A stretch of DNA of 7,941 bases from Verrucomicrobiota bacterium (lineage in GTDB: Bacteria > Verrucomicrobiota > Verrucomicrobiia > Opitutales > UBA953), in contig SYID01000070.1 of assembly GCA_005798925.1 (NCBI GenBank), positions 1-7,941 of the forward strand, in the 5' to 3' direction. Within the stretch, counting starts at the first letter, position 1. Each line of letters opens with the position of its first letter. A program made the position numbers and the translations under genes. This document shows, piece by piece, positions 1-6,034 of this stretch. The notes under the pieces are model-generated. The model searched no databases. It saw only the letters and a list, made by a program, of their open reading frames with translations, and was not told the DNA's origin.

Positions 1-1086
1 GTGCTCGCCGCGATGAAGGCGCCCGAGACCCTAGGCGAACTCCGCCGCGAACTCGCCCTCAAGGTCTTCCAGCGCACCTCGGCCTATGACGCCGCGATCG
101 CCAACTACCTCGAATCGCAGGCCCAGCCGGGCCTCGGCAACGTCCTCGGCCTGCCCTCCCGCTTCACCTCCACCCTGTCCATCGCCCAGCGCCTCCGCTA
201 CGGCGAGAACCCGCACCAGCAGGCCGCGCTCTACGGCTCCTTCCACGAGGCCTTCGACCAGCTGCAGGGCACGGAACTCAGCTATAACAACATCCTCGAT
301 ATCACCGCCGCGACCTACCTCATCGGCGAGTTCGAGCGCCCGACGATCGGCATCCTCAAGCACACCAACCCGTGCGGCGTGGCTTCGGCCGACACGCTCC
401 TCGAAGCCTGGCACAAGGCCTTCGAAACCGACAAGCAGGCCCCCTTCGGCGGCATCATCGTCGCCAACCGCACCGTCGACAAGGGCCTCGCCGAAGCCAT
501 CGCCGAGATCTTCTCCGAAGTCATCATCGCGCCGGAGTTCGACGCCGACGCCCTCGCGATCTTCGGGAAGAAGAAGAACCTCCGCCTCATGCGCGCCAAG
601 GTCGGCCTCCGCGCCGACACCCTCCGCGAGGTGCGCGCCGTCATCGGCGGCGTGCTCGTCCAGGACCGCGACCAGAAGCCGGTCAATCCGCGCGACTTCA
701 AGGTCGTGACCAAGCGCCAGCCCACCGCCGACGAGATGACCGCGCTGCTCTTCGGCTGGCGCGTCGTCCGCCACGTGAAGTCCAACGCCATCGTCTACGC
801 CGGCAAGGAACGCACGCTCAGCGTCGGCGCCGGCCAGATGTCCCGCATCGATTCCTCCCGCATCGCGGTGTGGAAGGCCGGCGAGGCCAAGCTCTCGCTG
901 CAGGGCTCGGCCATCGCGTCCGACGCCTTCTTCCCCTTTCCCGACGGCCTGCTCGCCGCGGCCGACGCCGGCGCGACCTGCGCCATCCAGCCCGGAGGCT
1001 CCGTGAAGGACGCCGACGTCATCGCCGCCGCCGACGCGCGCGGCATGGCGCTGGTCTTCACCGGCAGGCGGCACTTTAAGCACTGA
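1..1086 (+). CDS. purH: PurH, bifunctional AICAR formyltransferase / IMP cyclohydrolase (3' part; 5' end outside window)
   Basis: The enzyme makes IMP in the last two steps of purine synthesis: formyl transfer from 10-formyltetrahydrofolate to AICAR, then ring closure. The visible 361 residues hold the end of the N-terminal IMP cyclohydrolase domain (about residues 1-38, ending in TSAYDAAIANY) and the whole C-terminal AICAR transformylase domain. Family landmarks are RYGENPHQ (66-73), SYNN (94-97), the KHTNPCG segment with the catalytic Lys-His pair (K120, H121), VKSNAIVYA, GAGQMSR, SDAFFPF and the terminal RHFKH. The reading frame is open at base 1, so the GTG there is an internal Val codon, not a start. 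Full-length PurH is about 510-530 residues, so roughly 150-170 are missing at the left edge. The C-terminus ends where family members end. The TGA stop lies inside a strong hairpin. The gene converges on parB. Confidence 0.97.
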   Translation: MLAAMKAPETLGELRRELALKVFQRTSAYDAAIANYLESQAQPGLGNVLGLPSRFTSTLSIAQRLRYGENPHQQAALYGSFHEAFDQLQGTELSYNNILDITAATYLIGEFERPTIGILKHTNPCGVASADTLLEAWHKAFETDKQAPFGGIIVANRTVDKGLAEAIAEIFSEVIIAPEFDADALAIFGKKKNLRLMRAKVGLRADTLREVRAVIGGVLVQDRDQKPVNPRDFKVVTKRQPTADEMTALLFGWRVVRHVKSNAIVYAGKERTLSVGAGQMSRIDSSRIAVWKAGEAKLSLQGSAIASDAFFPFPDGLLAAADAGATCAIQPGGSVKDADVIAAADARGMALVFTGRRHFKH

Positions 1087-1116
1087 GTTCCGCGCAGCGG
1101 AACTCAGCGCTTAAAG
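1074..1116. repeat. 20-bp inverted repeat containing the purH stop codon
   Basis: Bases 1074-1093 pair with 1097-1116 at 19 of 20 positions; the only mismatch is A1082 with C1108. The loop is a GCA triloop. The stem begins in the last codons of purH and includes its TGA stop (1084-1086). The position between convergent genes fits a transcript-end or mRNA-protecting hairpin. No T-tract follows on either strand, so it is not a classical Rho-independent terminator. The hairpin itself is seen directly; its role is inferred. Confidence 0.8.
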
Positions 1117-1123
1117 CGCAGGG

Positions 1124-1196
1124 GACACGCTGGCATGGTGACACGGGGACAAGGGGGTTGCCGCCCCATCACCCCGTGTCACCGTGTCACCGTGCC
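1124..1196. repeat. Octamer-type palindromic intergenic element, copy A
   Basis: The arm at 1124-1148 pairs with 1172-1196, matching at 21 of 25 positions; the innermost 12 bp (1137-1148 with 1172-1183) are perfect. The right arm is internally tandem with an 8-base period (CCGTGTCA, CCGTGTCA, CCGTGCCC). The left arm, read on the minus strand, shows the same degenerate units. Similarity to copy B runs slightly beyond the arms: both left arms are preceded by AGGG and followed by ACAAGGGG. The element fills the gap between purH and parB. No ORF, T-tract or known regulatory motif is visible in it. Confidence 0.8.
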
Positions 1197-1207
1197 CACT
1201 AGCCCCC

Positions 1208-2116
1208 TCAGATCTTGATCCCAATCTTCTCGAGGAGGCGGGCGAGTTCGTCGTCGTTGCCGAAGGGGATCGAGATGCTGCCTTTGCCGCCCTTGCGGAC
1301 GACCGTGACGGGCGCGGCGAAGTGCGACACGAGCCGCTTCTGGACATCGGCCACGACGGTCTTCTCGGCCTGCTTGCGCTGGCCTTTCTTGGTGGCCCCG
1401 AGCTTCTTCACCTCGGCCTCGGTGGCGCGGACGGAGAGGCCTTTCTCAAGGACGAGCCGGGCGACCAGCAGGCGGTGCGAAGCTTCGGCGACGCCGAGCA
1501 AGGCTTTGGCGTGGCCGGCGGACAGCTGGCCCTTGCGGAGGTAGCCTTGGATCTCGGTCTCCAGCGCGAGCAGGCGGACGCTGTTCGCGATGGTCGCGCG
1601 CGGCTTGCCCAGGCGGTCGGCGACGGCTTCCTGCGTGAGGCTGAAGTCGCGCATGAGCGAGGCGAAGCCGAGGGCCTCGTCGATCGGATTGAGGTCGGCG
1701 CGCTGGAGGTTCTCGACGAGGGCGAGCACGGCGCTCGAAGCGTCGGTGGCCTCGAGGATGCGGGCGGTGATGGTCGGCTGGCCGAGCAGCTTGAACGCGC
1801 GGAGGCGCCGCTCGCCGGCGATGAGCTCATACCCTTCCTTCGCCTTGCGGACGACGATGGGCTGCATGAGCCCTTCGGAACGGATGGAGTCGGCGAGCTC
1901 CTGCACCTGGGCGGGGTCGAAATCTCGGCGTGGCTGACGCGGATTCGGGACGATCAAGGCCAGCGGCAGTTCCTGCAGCAAGAGGCCTGGCGCGACCGGC
2001 GCGGGAGCGGCAGCCGCAGCCGCAGCGGGAGCGGCGGCCGGCTGGGCGGGTTTCACGCCTCCGCCGATGAGGGAACCGAGACCGCGACCGAGGGATTTCT
2101 TGGGAGGAGTGGCCAT
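1208..2116 (-). CDS. parB: ParB/Spo0J chromosome-partitioning protein
   Basis: ParB binds parS sites near the origin, loads as a CTP-dependent clamp and works with the ParA ATPase and SMC in chromosome segregation. The 302 residues show the N-terminal ParA-contacting motif KSLGRGLGSLI (7-17), then an Ala/Pro-rich linker (about 22-44). The ParB/sulfiredoxin-like nuclease-fold domain has PNPRQPRRDF (57-66), the CTP-binding GERRLRA box (101-107) and ENLQRADLNPIDEA (135-148). A helix-turn-helix follows (about 158-183), and a C-terminal dimerisation region ends in ISIPFGNDDELARLLEKIGI. Length is typical. The ATG lies 18 bases after the stop of the LysM gene on the same strand, suggesting cotranscription. 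No good Shine-Dalgarno precedes it. parA, usually next to parB, is absent from the adjacent genes in this window. Confidence 0.96.
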   Translation of the reverse strand: MATPPKKSLGRGLGSLIGGGVKPAQPAAAPAAAAAAAPAPVAPGLLLQELPLALIVPNPRQPRRDFDPAQVQELADSIRSEGLMQPIVVRKAKEGYELIAGERRLRAFKLLGQPTITARILEATDASSAVLALVENLQRADLNPIDEALGFASLMRDFSLTQEAVADRLGKPRATIANSVRLLALETEIQGYLRKGQLSAGHAKALLGVAEASHRLLVARLVLEKGLSVRATEAEVKKLGATKKGQRKQAEKTVVADVQKRLVSHFAAPVTVVRKGGKGSISIPFGNDDELARLLEKIGIKI

Positions 2117-2134
2117 GACTTTGCTTGAGAGGGG

Positions 2135-2704
2135 TCAGCGACCGGCGGTTTCCGGCTGCGGGACGAAGATATCGACATCCGCTTTCAAGGCGGCAGGCGA
2201 GGATAGGTTATTCGCTTTCAGGATCCATTCGACCTTGGAGCCGTTACGCAGGGCGATTTTCGTGACGGTATCGCCCGCTTTGACGCGGTATTTGATGCCG
2301 GAACGAGGAATGTCGGCAGGGGCGGCCTCCTCGACCACGGACTCGGGCGCGGCTTTGCCGGACTTCGCCGCAGGGGCCGCGCCGGACTTGCCGAGGGCGG
2401 CGTTCACCTGACGGGTGAGTTCGGCGAGCGCCGCGTTGACGTCATCGGTCTGCTGCTTGAGCCGACGGTCGACTTCGTTGAGGATTTCGGCGCGCGATTT
2501 GGCGAGCGAGTCGCCCGCCGCGGCCGGCTGCCCCAGCCCCGCCTTGGCGCGGGCCAGCGAGGCGCGCAGGTCGGCGTTCTCGAGCTTCAGTTTCTCGACC
2601 TCGATGCGGAGCTCCGCGAGATCCTGCTGCATGCCCGCCAGCTGGGCGTTCTGAGCGGAGAGAGGCAGGAGACCAAGCAGCAGGAAAAGGAAGCCGAGAC
2701 GCAT
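2135..2704 (-). CDS. Secreted coiled-coil protein with C-terminal LysM domain
   Basis: This is a predicted exported peptidoglycan-binding protein of 189 residues. A signal peptide is clear: a short basic start, a Leu-rich core, and probable cleavage after LSA (about residue 17). Residues about 20-55 form a charged heptad-like helix, and about 65-105 is a second helical stretch, so coiled-coil oligomerisation is likely. An Ala/Pro/Lys-rich linker leads to a LysM domain at about 139-181 (YRVKAGDTVTKIALRNGS to DIFVPQ), a module that binds N-acetylglucosamine-containing glycan. No catalytic domain is present, so it is probably structural or an adaptor. It lies 18 bases upstream of parB and 69 bases after the metallopeptidase gene. 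No Shine-Dalgarno is obvious before the ATG. The domain call is firm; the cellular role is unknown. Confidence 0.85.
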   Translation of the reverse strand: MRLGFLFLLLGLLPLSAQNAQLAGMQQDLAELRIEVEKLKLENADLRASLARAKAGLGQPAAAGDSLAKSRAEILNEVDRRLKQQTDDVNAALAELTRQVNAALGKSGAAPAAKSGKAAPESVVEEAAPADIPRSGIKYRVKAGDTVTKIALRNGSKVEWILKANNLSSPAALKADVDIFVPQPETAGR

Positions 2705-2773
2705 GGAGCAAGGAAAACAGGTGGACCAAAGGAGGGCAAGGGCGATGCCTGCCCCCGAGGCCGCGCCGCCCGG

Positions 2774-3550
2774 CTATTTCACGCAGGGACGGAGATCGAG
2801 CTTCTGGGACTCGAAATAAGCCATCCGGGCGGGTATCGCCTTCGTGATCACGGAGTAGGCCTCCCCGGAAATACGGCTCCGCCGGTGTTTCACGGCGAAG
2901 TAGCTGAGGAAGGATTCGGCCAGGTCTTCCCGCACGGGGTTTTCGGCGGCGTAAGTCGAGATGAAGCCGCCATCCGCCTTCTGGGCGCCGATCCAACCGG
3001 CCGCTTCCTTGTGGTCGCCGTCGATGGAAGTGTGCGTGGCCTCATGGAACAAGACCTCCTCCAGGATGCCGTCCTTCTCCAGTTTCACGGCCTGCTGGAC
3101 GTGGATGAGGATGTTATGGTTGCCGCCGCCGAAAGGCTGCTCGCCGTCGTGAATGGTGATCGACCGGACATCCCGACGCAGACAGGCGGGCAGCTGCCCG
3201 ACCGCCTTGGCGTATTTCAGAGCCAAGCTTCTGGCCTTGGCGACGTCGGAAAATTCCTTGTTCACCTGGACTTCCGTCGGTTCGGCACGGTCGGCATAAA
3301 CGACCTTGAAGAGCCAGACCTTCGTCTCAGCCCAATCCGAAATCCGTCGGTCGAAGACCTTGCGCATGGCTTCCCCGCCGTCGGACAGCTCCTTGAATAC
3401 GCTCGGGTCGGAGGCGGTGATGATATTCTTGCCGATGGCCTTCGTGCCGAAAAACGGAGGAGCCTTCTCCTTCCTCTTGTCGGCGGCGGACAAGAGTCCG
3501 ACGGAGAGACCGAACACGGCGGACAGGATGAAGAGGCGATGCGTTTTCAT
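2774..3550 (-). CDS. Secreted HEXXH zinc-metallopeptidase-like protein of unknown substrate
   Basis: The protein has 258 residues from the ATG at 3550. The TTG immediately upstream is in frame and would add one residue, but ATG is the better start. A signal peptide is visible (MKTHRLFILSAVFGLSVGLL, cleavage probably after SAA at about 23). HEATH at 169-173 is a zinc-binding HEXXH motif. About 35-40 residues later comes REDLAESFLSYF (207-218); the Glu/Asp residues there (E208, D209, E212) could supply the third zinc ligand. This AExFxxY-like layout recalls gluzincin peptidases of the anthrax-lethal-factor/Pro-Pro endopeptidase type, but the rest is not recognisable to me. Two cysteines, C123 and C256, could form a disulfide after export. 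The gene is first in the leftward unit with the LysM protein and parB. Peptidase activity is inferred from motifs only. Confidence 0.75.
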   Translation of the reverse strand: MKTHRLFILSAVFGLSVGLLSAADKRKEKAPPFFGTKAIGKNIITASDPSVFKELSDGGEAMRKVFDRRISDWAETKVWLFKVVYADRAEPTEVQVNKEFSDVAKARSLALKYAKAVGQLPACLRRDVRSITIHDGEQPFGGGNHNILIHVQQAVKLEKDGILEEVLFHEATHTSIDGDHKEAAGWIGAQKADGGFISTYAAENPVREDLAESFLSYFAVKHRRSRISGEAYSVITKAIPARMAYFESQKLDLRPCVK

Positions 3551-3562
3551 CAAAGTGAGCTT

Positions 3563-3591
3563 AAATTACCGGCCGACCGGGGTCAGTCCAA
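3563..3591 (-). promoter_or_regulatory. Candidate promoter for the metallopeptidase-LysM-parB unit
   Basis: On the minus strand a TTGGAC hexamer (plus bases 3586-3591) is followed after 17 bases by TAATTT (3563-3568). The predicted transcription start would be about 3556, only a few bases before the ATG at 3550, giving a very short leader; this fits the lack of a Shine-Dalgarno there. The match to the sigma-70 consensus is only partial. The spacing and the position in the divergent gap with mnmA are the main support. Confidence 0.3.
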
Positions 3592-3657
3592 CGCATTCCG
3601 GCGGGCCCCATCTCCGCTCTCGCCCTGCCTGCCCGGGGGCTCCTACCCTATGTTCGC

Positions 3658-4734
3658 ATGTCCAAGGTCATGGTAGCCCTTTCCGGCGGCGTAGACAGCG
3701 CCGTGGCGGCCCTTCTGCTCAAGCAGCAAGGGCATGAGGTGCAGGCGGCCTACTTCCGGACCTGGATGAACGAGGAAGGCCTGCCGTTCCCCGGCGAATG
3801 CCCTTGGGAAGACGATGTCCGCAACGCCCAGGCGGTGGCCGAACACCTCGGACTGCCCTTCCGGGTCATCGACCTCGTCCGTGACTACCGGGACACGGTC
3901 GTCCAATACCTCGTCGACGGCTATCGGAACGGCCTGACCCCCAATCCCGACATCATCTGCAACCGCGAGATGAAGTTCGGCGTCTTCCTACGCAAGGCAC
4001 TCCAAGAAGGCTTCGACGTCATCGCGACCGGCCACTACGCGCGCCGTCGCGAAAACGCCGACGGGACGTTCGACCTGCTCGAAGGCCTCGACCCGAACAA
4101 GGACCAGTCCTACTTCCTCGCGCTGCTGCGTCAGGAGCAACTGGCCAAAGCGATCTTCCCGATCGGGGAGCTGCTGAAGCCCGCAGTGCGCAAGCTCGCC
4201 GCTGACGCGAAGCTTCCGAACGCCGAACGCAAGGACAGCCAAGGCATCTGCTTCCTCGGCCAGGTGCCCGTGCAGGCGTTTCTGGAACGGCACATCCCCG
4301 ACTCGCCCGGCCCGATCGTGGACGCCGCCGGCAAGGCCATCGGCCGGCATCGCGGGCTGCACCGCTACACGATCGGGCAGCGCAAGGGCATCGGCCTGCC
4401 TTCGAACACCGACCACGAATACTTCGTCGTGGTGAAGAAGGATTTCGCGACCAACACCCTGCATGTGGCCTTCGACCGCCCCCACGCCCCGTGGCTCTAC
4501 ACCAGCGAGGCCGTCGCGCGCGACTTCACCTGGATCAACCGGCCCGTGGTCGGCGAACAGGACATCCTCGCCCGCGTGCGCTACCGCGACAAGGCGACCC
4601 CGGCCCGCTTCATACCGCAGCCGGACGGCTCCGTCCGCCTGCGCTTCGCCGAGACCCAGCGCGGCCTCGCGCCCGGCCAGGTCCTCGCCGTCTACCACGA
4701 CCGCGTCCTCATGGGCGGGGGAGTTTTTGTCTAG
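3658..4734 (+). CDS. mnmA: MnmA, tRNA-specific 2-thiouridylase
   Basis: MnmA adenylates and thiolates U34 of tRNA-Lys, tRNA-Glu and tRNA-Gln in the cytoplasm, making the 2-thio part of mnm5s2U-type wobble bases. The 358 residues show the ATP-binding PP-loop SGGVDS (9-14), and NPDIICNREMKFG with the first catalytic cysteine C101. They also show ATGHYAR (123-129), GLDPNKDQSYFL (143-154) and KDSQGICFLG with the second catalytic cysteine C198. YTIGQRKGIG marks the central domain, and LAPGQVLAVYHDRVLMGGG ends the C-terminal beta-barrel. Length fits the family. The ATG at 3658 is chosen because the family N-terminus begins a few residues before the PP-loop; no Shine-Dalgarno is visible. A TACCCT hexamer eight bases upstream of the gap before the ATG would suit a nearly leaderless transcript, but that is weak. 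Confidence 0.97.
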   Translation: MSKVMVALSGGVDSAVAALLLKQQGHEVQAAYFRTWMNEEGLPFPGECPWEDDVRNAQAVAEHLGLPFRVIDLVRDYRDTVVQYLVDGYRNGLTPNPDIICNREMKFGVFLRKALQEGFDVIATGHYARRRENADGTFDLLEGLDPNKDQSYFLALLRQEQLAKAIFPIGELLKPAVRKLAADAKLPNAERKDSQGICFLGQVPVQAFLERHIPDSPGPIVDAAGKAIGRHRGLHRYTIGQRKGIGLPSNTDHEYFVVVKKDFATNTLHVAFDRPHAPWLYTSEAVARDFTWINRPVVGEQDILARVRYRDKATPARFIPQPDGSVRLRFAETQRGLAPGQVLAVYHDRVLMGGGVFV

Positions 4735-4737
4735 TCG

Positions 4738-4866
4738 AGGGGACACGTGGGCACGCTGGCACGTTGACAAGGGGAGATAGCAACGAGCCGAAAACCCACC
4801 CCCTTGGCCAAAGAGAGGATTTTGTCCCTCCCCTTGCCCACGTGCCCCCGTGTCAACGTGTCCCCT
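4738..4866. repeat. Octamer-type palindromic intergenic element, copy B
   Basis: The arm at 4738-4776 pairs with 4828-4866, matching at 33 of 39 positions, around a 51-base central segment. Both outer ends are AGGGGACACG in inverted orientation; both inner ends are CAAGGGGAG in inverted orientation. Each arm is a run of degenerate 8-base units such as ACGTGCCC, CCGTGTCA and ACGTGTCC. The same unit type and the same end sequences occur in copy A after purH. The element begins three bases after the mnmA stop and ends 48 bases before the methyltransferase start. The central segment (4777-4827) shows no ORF and no obvious hairpin of its own. Confidence 0.85.
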
Positions 4867-4901
4867 ATTCAGCCGCCCTCTTGACCTTCTCCCCGATGTG
4901 C

Positions 4902-4907
4902 GGAGGG
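4902..4907 (+). promoter_or_regulatory. Shine-Dalgarno site of the ubiE/menG gene
   Basis: GGAGGG lies seven bases before the ATG at 4915. It is the only strong Shine-Dalgarno in the window and fixes this start codon. Confidence 0.75.
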
Positions 4908-4914
4908 TAAGCCC

Positions 4915-5604
4915 ATGCCCGAAGGCTCCGCCGTCCAACGCATGTTCTCCGGGATCGCCTCCCGCTACGACTTCGCGAACCGCATCCTGAGCCTGGGGCT
5001 CTGCGTCGGCTGGCGCGAGCAGCTCGTCGCCGCCGCCAAGGCCGTCCGACCGAGGGTCGTGGCGGACCTCGCCACCGGCAGCGGCGACGTCGCCTTCGCC
5101 CTGCGCCGCGACCTCCCCGCCGACTGCGTCGTCGTCGGCTATGACTTCTGCGAGCCGATGCTCGAGATCGGCCGCGTCCGCGCGAAGCAAGAAGGCGTCG
5201 CGTTGGAGTTCAAGTCCGGCGACTGCATGCGGCTCCCCATCGCCGACGCCTCCCAGGACGTGGTCACGATCGCCTACGGCGTGCGCAACTTCGAAGACCG
5301 CGCCAAAGGTCTCGGCGAGCTCCGTCGTATCCTGCGTACCGACGGCACGCTGCTGATCCTCGAATTCTCCCAGCCGAGCGCCTGGTTCGCGCCGTTCCAC
5401 TTCATCCACGTGCGCTGCGTGCTCCCGGTGCTCGCGGGACTGCTCACCGGGGACTTCGGCGCTTATAAATATCTCGGCACCAGCATCGCGGGTTTTCCCG
5501 ACGCCGCCGGTCTCGATGCGGAGCTCAAGGCCGCCGGTTTCGCCAAGGTAAGCCATAAAAGGATGCTTTTCGGCACCGTGGCCCTCCATCAGGCGCAGGC
5601 CTGA
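4915..5604 (+). CDS. ubiE: UbiE/MenG, demethylmenaquinone (or ubiquinone-pathway) C-methyltransferase
   Basis: This is an S-adenosylmethionine-dependent methyltransferase acting on the quinone ring at the end of menaquinone synthesis, or at the C-methylation step of ubiquinone synthesis. The lineage inferred here would favour menaquinone. The 229 residues are close to MenG lengths. Family landmarks are MFSGIASRYDFANRILSLGL (10-29), SAM motif I DLATGSGDVA (51-60), YDFCEPML (76-83), DCMRLPIAD (103-111), the family-specific AYGVRNFEDR (120-129) and LEFSQP (149-154). Oddities are small: the usual His before the Trp in the N-terminal signature is Cys (C30, CVGW), and the common LKPGG turn reads LRTDG (140-144). 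The gene follows copy B of the octamer element and precedes tRNA-Arg. Confidence 0.94.
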   Translation: MPEGSAVQRMFSGIASRYDFANRILSLGLCVGWREQLVAAAKAVRPRVVADLATGSGDVAFALRRDLPADCVVVGYDFCEPMLEIGRVRAKQEGVALEFKSGDCMRLPIADASQDVVTIAYGVRNFEDRAKGLGELRRILRTDGTLLILEFSQPSAWFAPFHFIHVRCVLPVLAGLLTGDFGAYKYLGTSIAGFPDAAGLDAELKAAGFAKVSHKRMLFGTVALHQAQA

Positions 5605-5655
5605 AAAATTCCTTGCCTTAGGAGCCGGGTGTCGTTTGCTCAAACCCCTCACTAC

Positions 5656-5730
5656 GGGCTCGTGGTGAAATGGATATCATTTCTGACTACGGATCAGACG
5701 TTTGGGGTTCGAATCCCTACGAGCCCACCA
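5656..5730 (+). tRNA. tRNA-Arg (anticodon ACG), CCA encoded
   Basis: A full cloverleaf can be drawn. The acceptor stem is GGGCTCG (5656-5662) with CGAGCCC (5720-5726). The D stem GTGA/TCAT encloses the GG pair at 5672-5673. The anticodon stem TCTGA/TCAGA encloses loop CTACGGA with ACG at 5689-5691. The variable loop has four bases, and the T stem TGGGG/CCCTA carries loop TTCGAAT. Discriminator A5727 and an encoded CCA (5728-5730) follow. A20 (5674) and C35 (5690), known arginine identity elements, are present. A34 would be edited to inosine by TadA so that CGU, CGC and CGA can be read. A weak TTGCCT-16-TTTGCT hexamer pair (5613-5640) upstream could be its promoter. No terminator with a T-tract is seen after it; bases 5731-5799 hold nothing recognisable. 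Confidence 0.95.
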
Positions 5731-5847
5731 CTTTGAGCGCTGACCGGATTAAAACCCCGGTGAGTCGTATTGGTCGGCAAGGCGGAAGCCATGCCGCCAT
5801 TAGCGGTTAGCGGTTGGCGGTTAGCGGATAGGAAAGCCCCAAGCCAA

Positions 5848-5987
5848 GGGGAGACCGGAAACCGGATAGAATGCTGTGGGCCTATTTCGAGGTAGGGTTA
5901 AGCGCCCTCGCTTAACCGCGGCTGACCGAGGCGGTCAGCCCTACCCAAGGACAGACCCCTGCCAATCATCCGGTCTCCGATTCCCCC
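5848..5987. repeat. Middle inverted-repeat layer of the nested element (CCGGANA units)
   Basis: Bases 5848-5867 pair with 5968-5987 at 16 of 20 positions; all four differences are transitions when the arms are read in the same orientation. The left arm contains CCGGAAA followed by CCGGATA, again a 7-base period. The layer lies wholly inside the TTAGCGG arms and wholly outside the central hairpin pair. Confidence 0.7.
5891..5946. repeat. Inverted REP pair (BIME-like) with GTAG feet
   Basis: Hairpin 1 is GTAG (5892-5895) followed by a perfect 9-bp stem, 5896-5904 with 5909-5917, and a CCCT loop. Hairpin 2 is a perfect 8-bp stem, 5920-5927 with 5933-5940, followed by CTAC (5941-5944), which is GTAG on the other strand. 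So two hairpins point at each other, each with GTAG at its outer 5' foot, and GGTAGGG/CCCTACC closes the whole as a three-way junction. A GTAG foot plus hairpin in inverted pairs is the known layout of REP sequences and BIMEs linked to RAYT transposases. No RAYT gene is in the window, so the assignment rests on architecture only. Confidence 0.7.
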
Positions 5988-6034
5988 TTTGAGTGAACTG
6001 CCCTCCCAGCCGCTAACCGCCAACCGCTATCCGC

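Noticed and set aside
1184..2128. Long open frame on the plus strand opposite parB (and similar long frames opposite purH, mnmA/ubiE, kamA)
   Set aside because: These are shadows caused by high GC at third codon positions; their translations show no family motifs, whereas the opposite-strand genes do.
2886..2901. TGTTTCACG resembling half of a ParB-binding parS site; further TTTCACG words near 2049 and 3085
   Set aside because: The second half of the palindrome is missing in each case and all lie inside coding sequence; parS needs both halves.
4706..4728. Weak hairpin followed by TTTTT at the end of mnmA, like an intrinsic terminator
   Set aside because: The stem is only five pairs including a G-T, lies inside conserved coding sequence, and has a poor loop; most likely codon composition.
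4743..4850. CACGTG cores in octamer copy B as possible ParB or E-box-like sites
   Set aside because: Only the central six bases of a parS-like palindrome are present, and they follow from the repeated octamer units.
4881..4910. TTGACC before ubiE as a -35 box
   Set aside because: No acceptable -10 hexamer lies 16-18 bases downstream; that position is occupied by the GGAGGG Shine-Dalgarno.
5743..5761. Short ACCGG/CCGGT hairpin after the tRNA as a terminator
   Set aside because: Five pairs with a nine-base loop and no T-tract; not enough to support termination.
5656..5800. tRNA-Arg 3' end as an attachment site for an integrative element
   Set aside because: No integrase gene and no repeat of the tRNA 3' end are seen in the window; the neighbouring repeats are palindromic, not att-like.
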